From JAVBOP01 sp031550405 (GTDB lineage Bacteria > Bacteroidota > Ignavibacteria > Kapaibacteriales > UBA2268), in the NCBI GenBank assembly GCA_031550405.1, contig JAVBOP010000117.1:1-35160 (forward strand): a DNA stretch of 35,160 bases, given 5' to 3'. The notes below the pieces were generated by a model. It was not told the origin of the DNA and ran no database searches. It saw only the letters and a program-made list of their open reading frames with translations. The first letter of the stretch is position 1, and every line of letters begins with the position of its first letter. Of this stretch, positions 34,780-35,160 are shown piece after piece. The position numbers were made by a program, and so were the translations under genes.

Positions 34780-34807
34780 GTATAGCCGTTGCATGCAACG
34801 GCTATAC
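34780..34807. repeat. Perfect 28-bp palindrome (REP-like or bidirectional terminator)
   Basis: GTATAGCCGTTGCA is followed immediately by its exact complement, a 14-bp stem with no spacer. It lies between the convergent comEA-like gene and the T9SS cargo end at 34827. No T-tract is present. Confidence 0.8.
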
Positions 34808-34826
34808 ATGATTGTGATTATAAAAC

Positions 34827-35160
34827 CTACCTGTTTATTATCAGTTTTTCTGCTTTTGCCTTGTCGCCGCTGCGGATGATAACGCTGTATACGCCGCTGG
34901 CTAAGTGCTTGGTATTGAATGCCTTGCTGAATGTACCTGCATCCGCATAGCCGTCGTATATCTGCATTATACCTCTGCCGAGCATGTCGGAAAGGCTGAT
35001 GCTTATGCTGCCGGCTTCGGTCATGTCCATGCTCAATGTGCAGTCGTCGCTCGCGGGATTGGGGAATAATGAATAATTTTTAATAATTGTCGGCTCGGAG
35101 ATAGCGCCTATGTTTGTGTTATAAACTATTCTGCCATTCATGCAGGCAATAAGGGCAATA
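34827..35160 (-). CDS. T9SS C-terminal sorting domain, end of a cargo protein (cut by window edge)
   Basis: The frame is open through the right edge, reading IALIAC before the first Met at 35141, so the gene starts beyond the window. The visible ~110 residues are mostly a T9SS sorting domain: YSLFPNPASDDCTLSM, ISISLSDMLGRGIMQI, LASGVYSVIIRSG, ending KLIINR before a TAG stop. This predicts an exported or surface-attached protein, but the functional part lies outside. The IALIAC stretch could alternatively be the tail of a signal peptide of a short protein. Confidence 0.75.
   Translation of the reverse strand, partial: IALIACMNGRIVYNTNIGAISEPTIIKNYSLFPNPASDDCTLSMDMTEAGSISISLSDMLGRGIMQIYDGYADAGTFSKAFNTKHLASGVYSVIIRSGDKAKAEKLIINR

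Overview
The window is AT-rich and looks like chromosomal DNA from the Bacteroidota/Chlorobiota side of the FCB group. Evidence: at least six proteins end in type IX secretion (T9SS) C-terminal sorting domains; several promoters carry the TAnnTTTG -7 box typical of Bacteroidota; and a DUF2723 membrane protein of that group is present. A genuine flagellar hook gene (flgE) argues against classical Bacteroidetes and for a flagellated relative such as Ignavibacteria or Kapabacteria. That placement is inference.

Layout. 1-400: 3' end of an IS1-type transposase and one copy of a ~137-bp intergenic repeat. 555-1775 (+): phosphofructokinase with PPi-type residues. 1890-2969 (-): prfA. 3159-5931 (-): operon of an ATP-grasp-like protein, a GT2 glycosyltransferase and a small T9SS cargo, behind its own Bacteroidota-type promoter. 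6037-21782 (-): four large T9SS cargo genes (1128, 425, 764 and 2888 aa) in one direction. 22043-24054 (-): TPR membrane protein, tRNA-Arg(CCG), recR and ybaB. 24384-27279 (+): flgE and a dockerin-bearing T9SS cargo, each preceded by a sigma-54 type -24/-12 promoter. 27370-28230 (+): prmC. 28239-32135 (-): pgsA and a DUF2723 protein. 32349-32591: IS1 InsB relic. 32740-34588 (+): tldE/pmbA and a membrane-anchored ComEA-like helix-hairpin-helix protein. 34619-34807: inverted second copy of the 137-bp repeat and a perfect 28-bp palindrome. 34827-35160 (-): end of another T9SS cargo.

How it fits together. Most of the window (about 18 kb) encodes exported surface proteins. Several carry cohesin-like beta-sandwich stretches and dockerin-like calcium loops, so they may assemble into a non-cellulosomal surface complex. 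The 2888-aa protein combines a Pmp-like GGA beta-helix, an inserted Ycf48/BNR-like propeller, Ig-like modules and a sorting domain. The most specific regulatory signal is the matched pair of sigma-54 promoters, which ties an exported dockerin protein to hook expression. The remaining genes are housekeeping: translation termination (prfA, prmC), recombination (recR), phospholipid synthesis (pgsA) and proteolysis (tldE).
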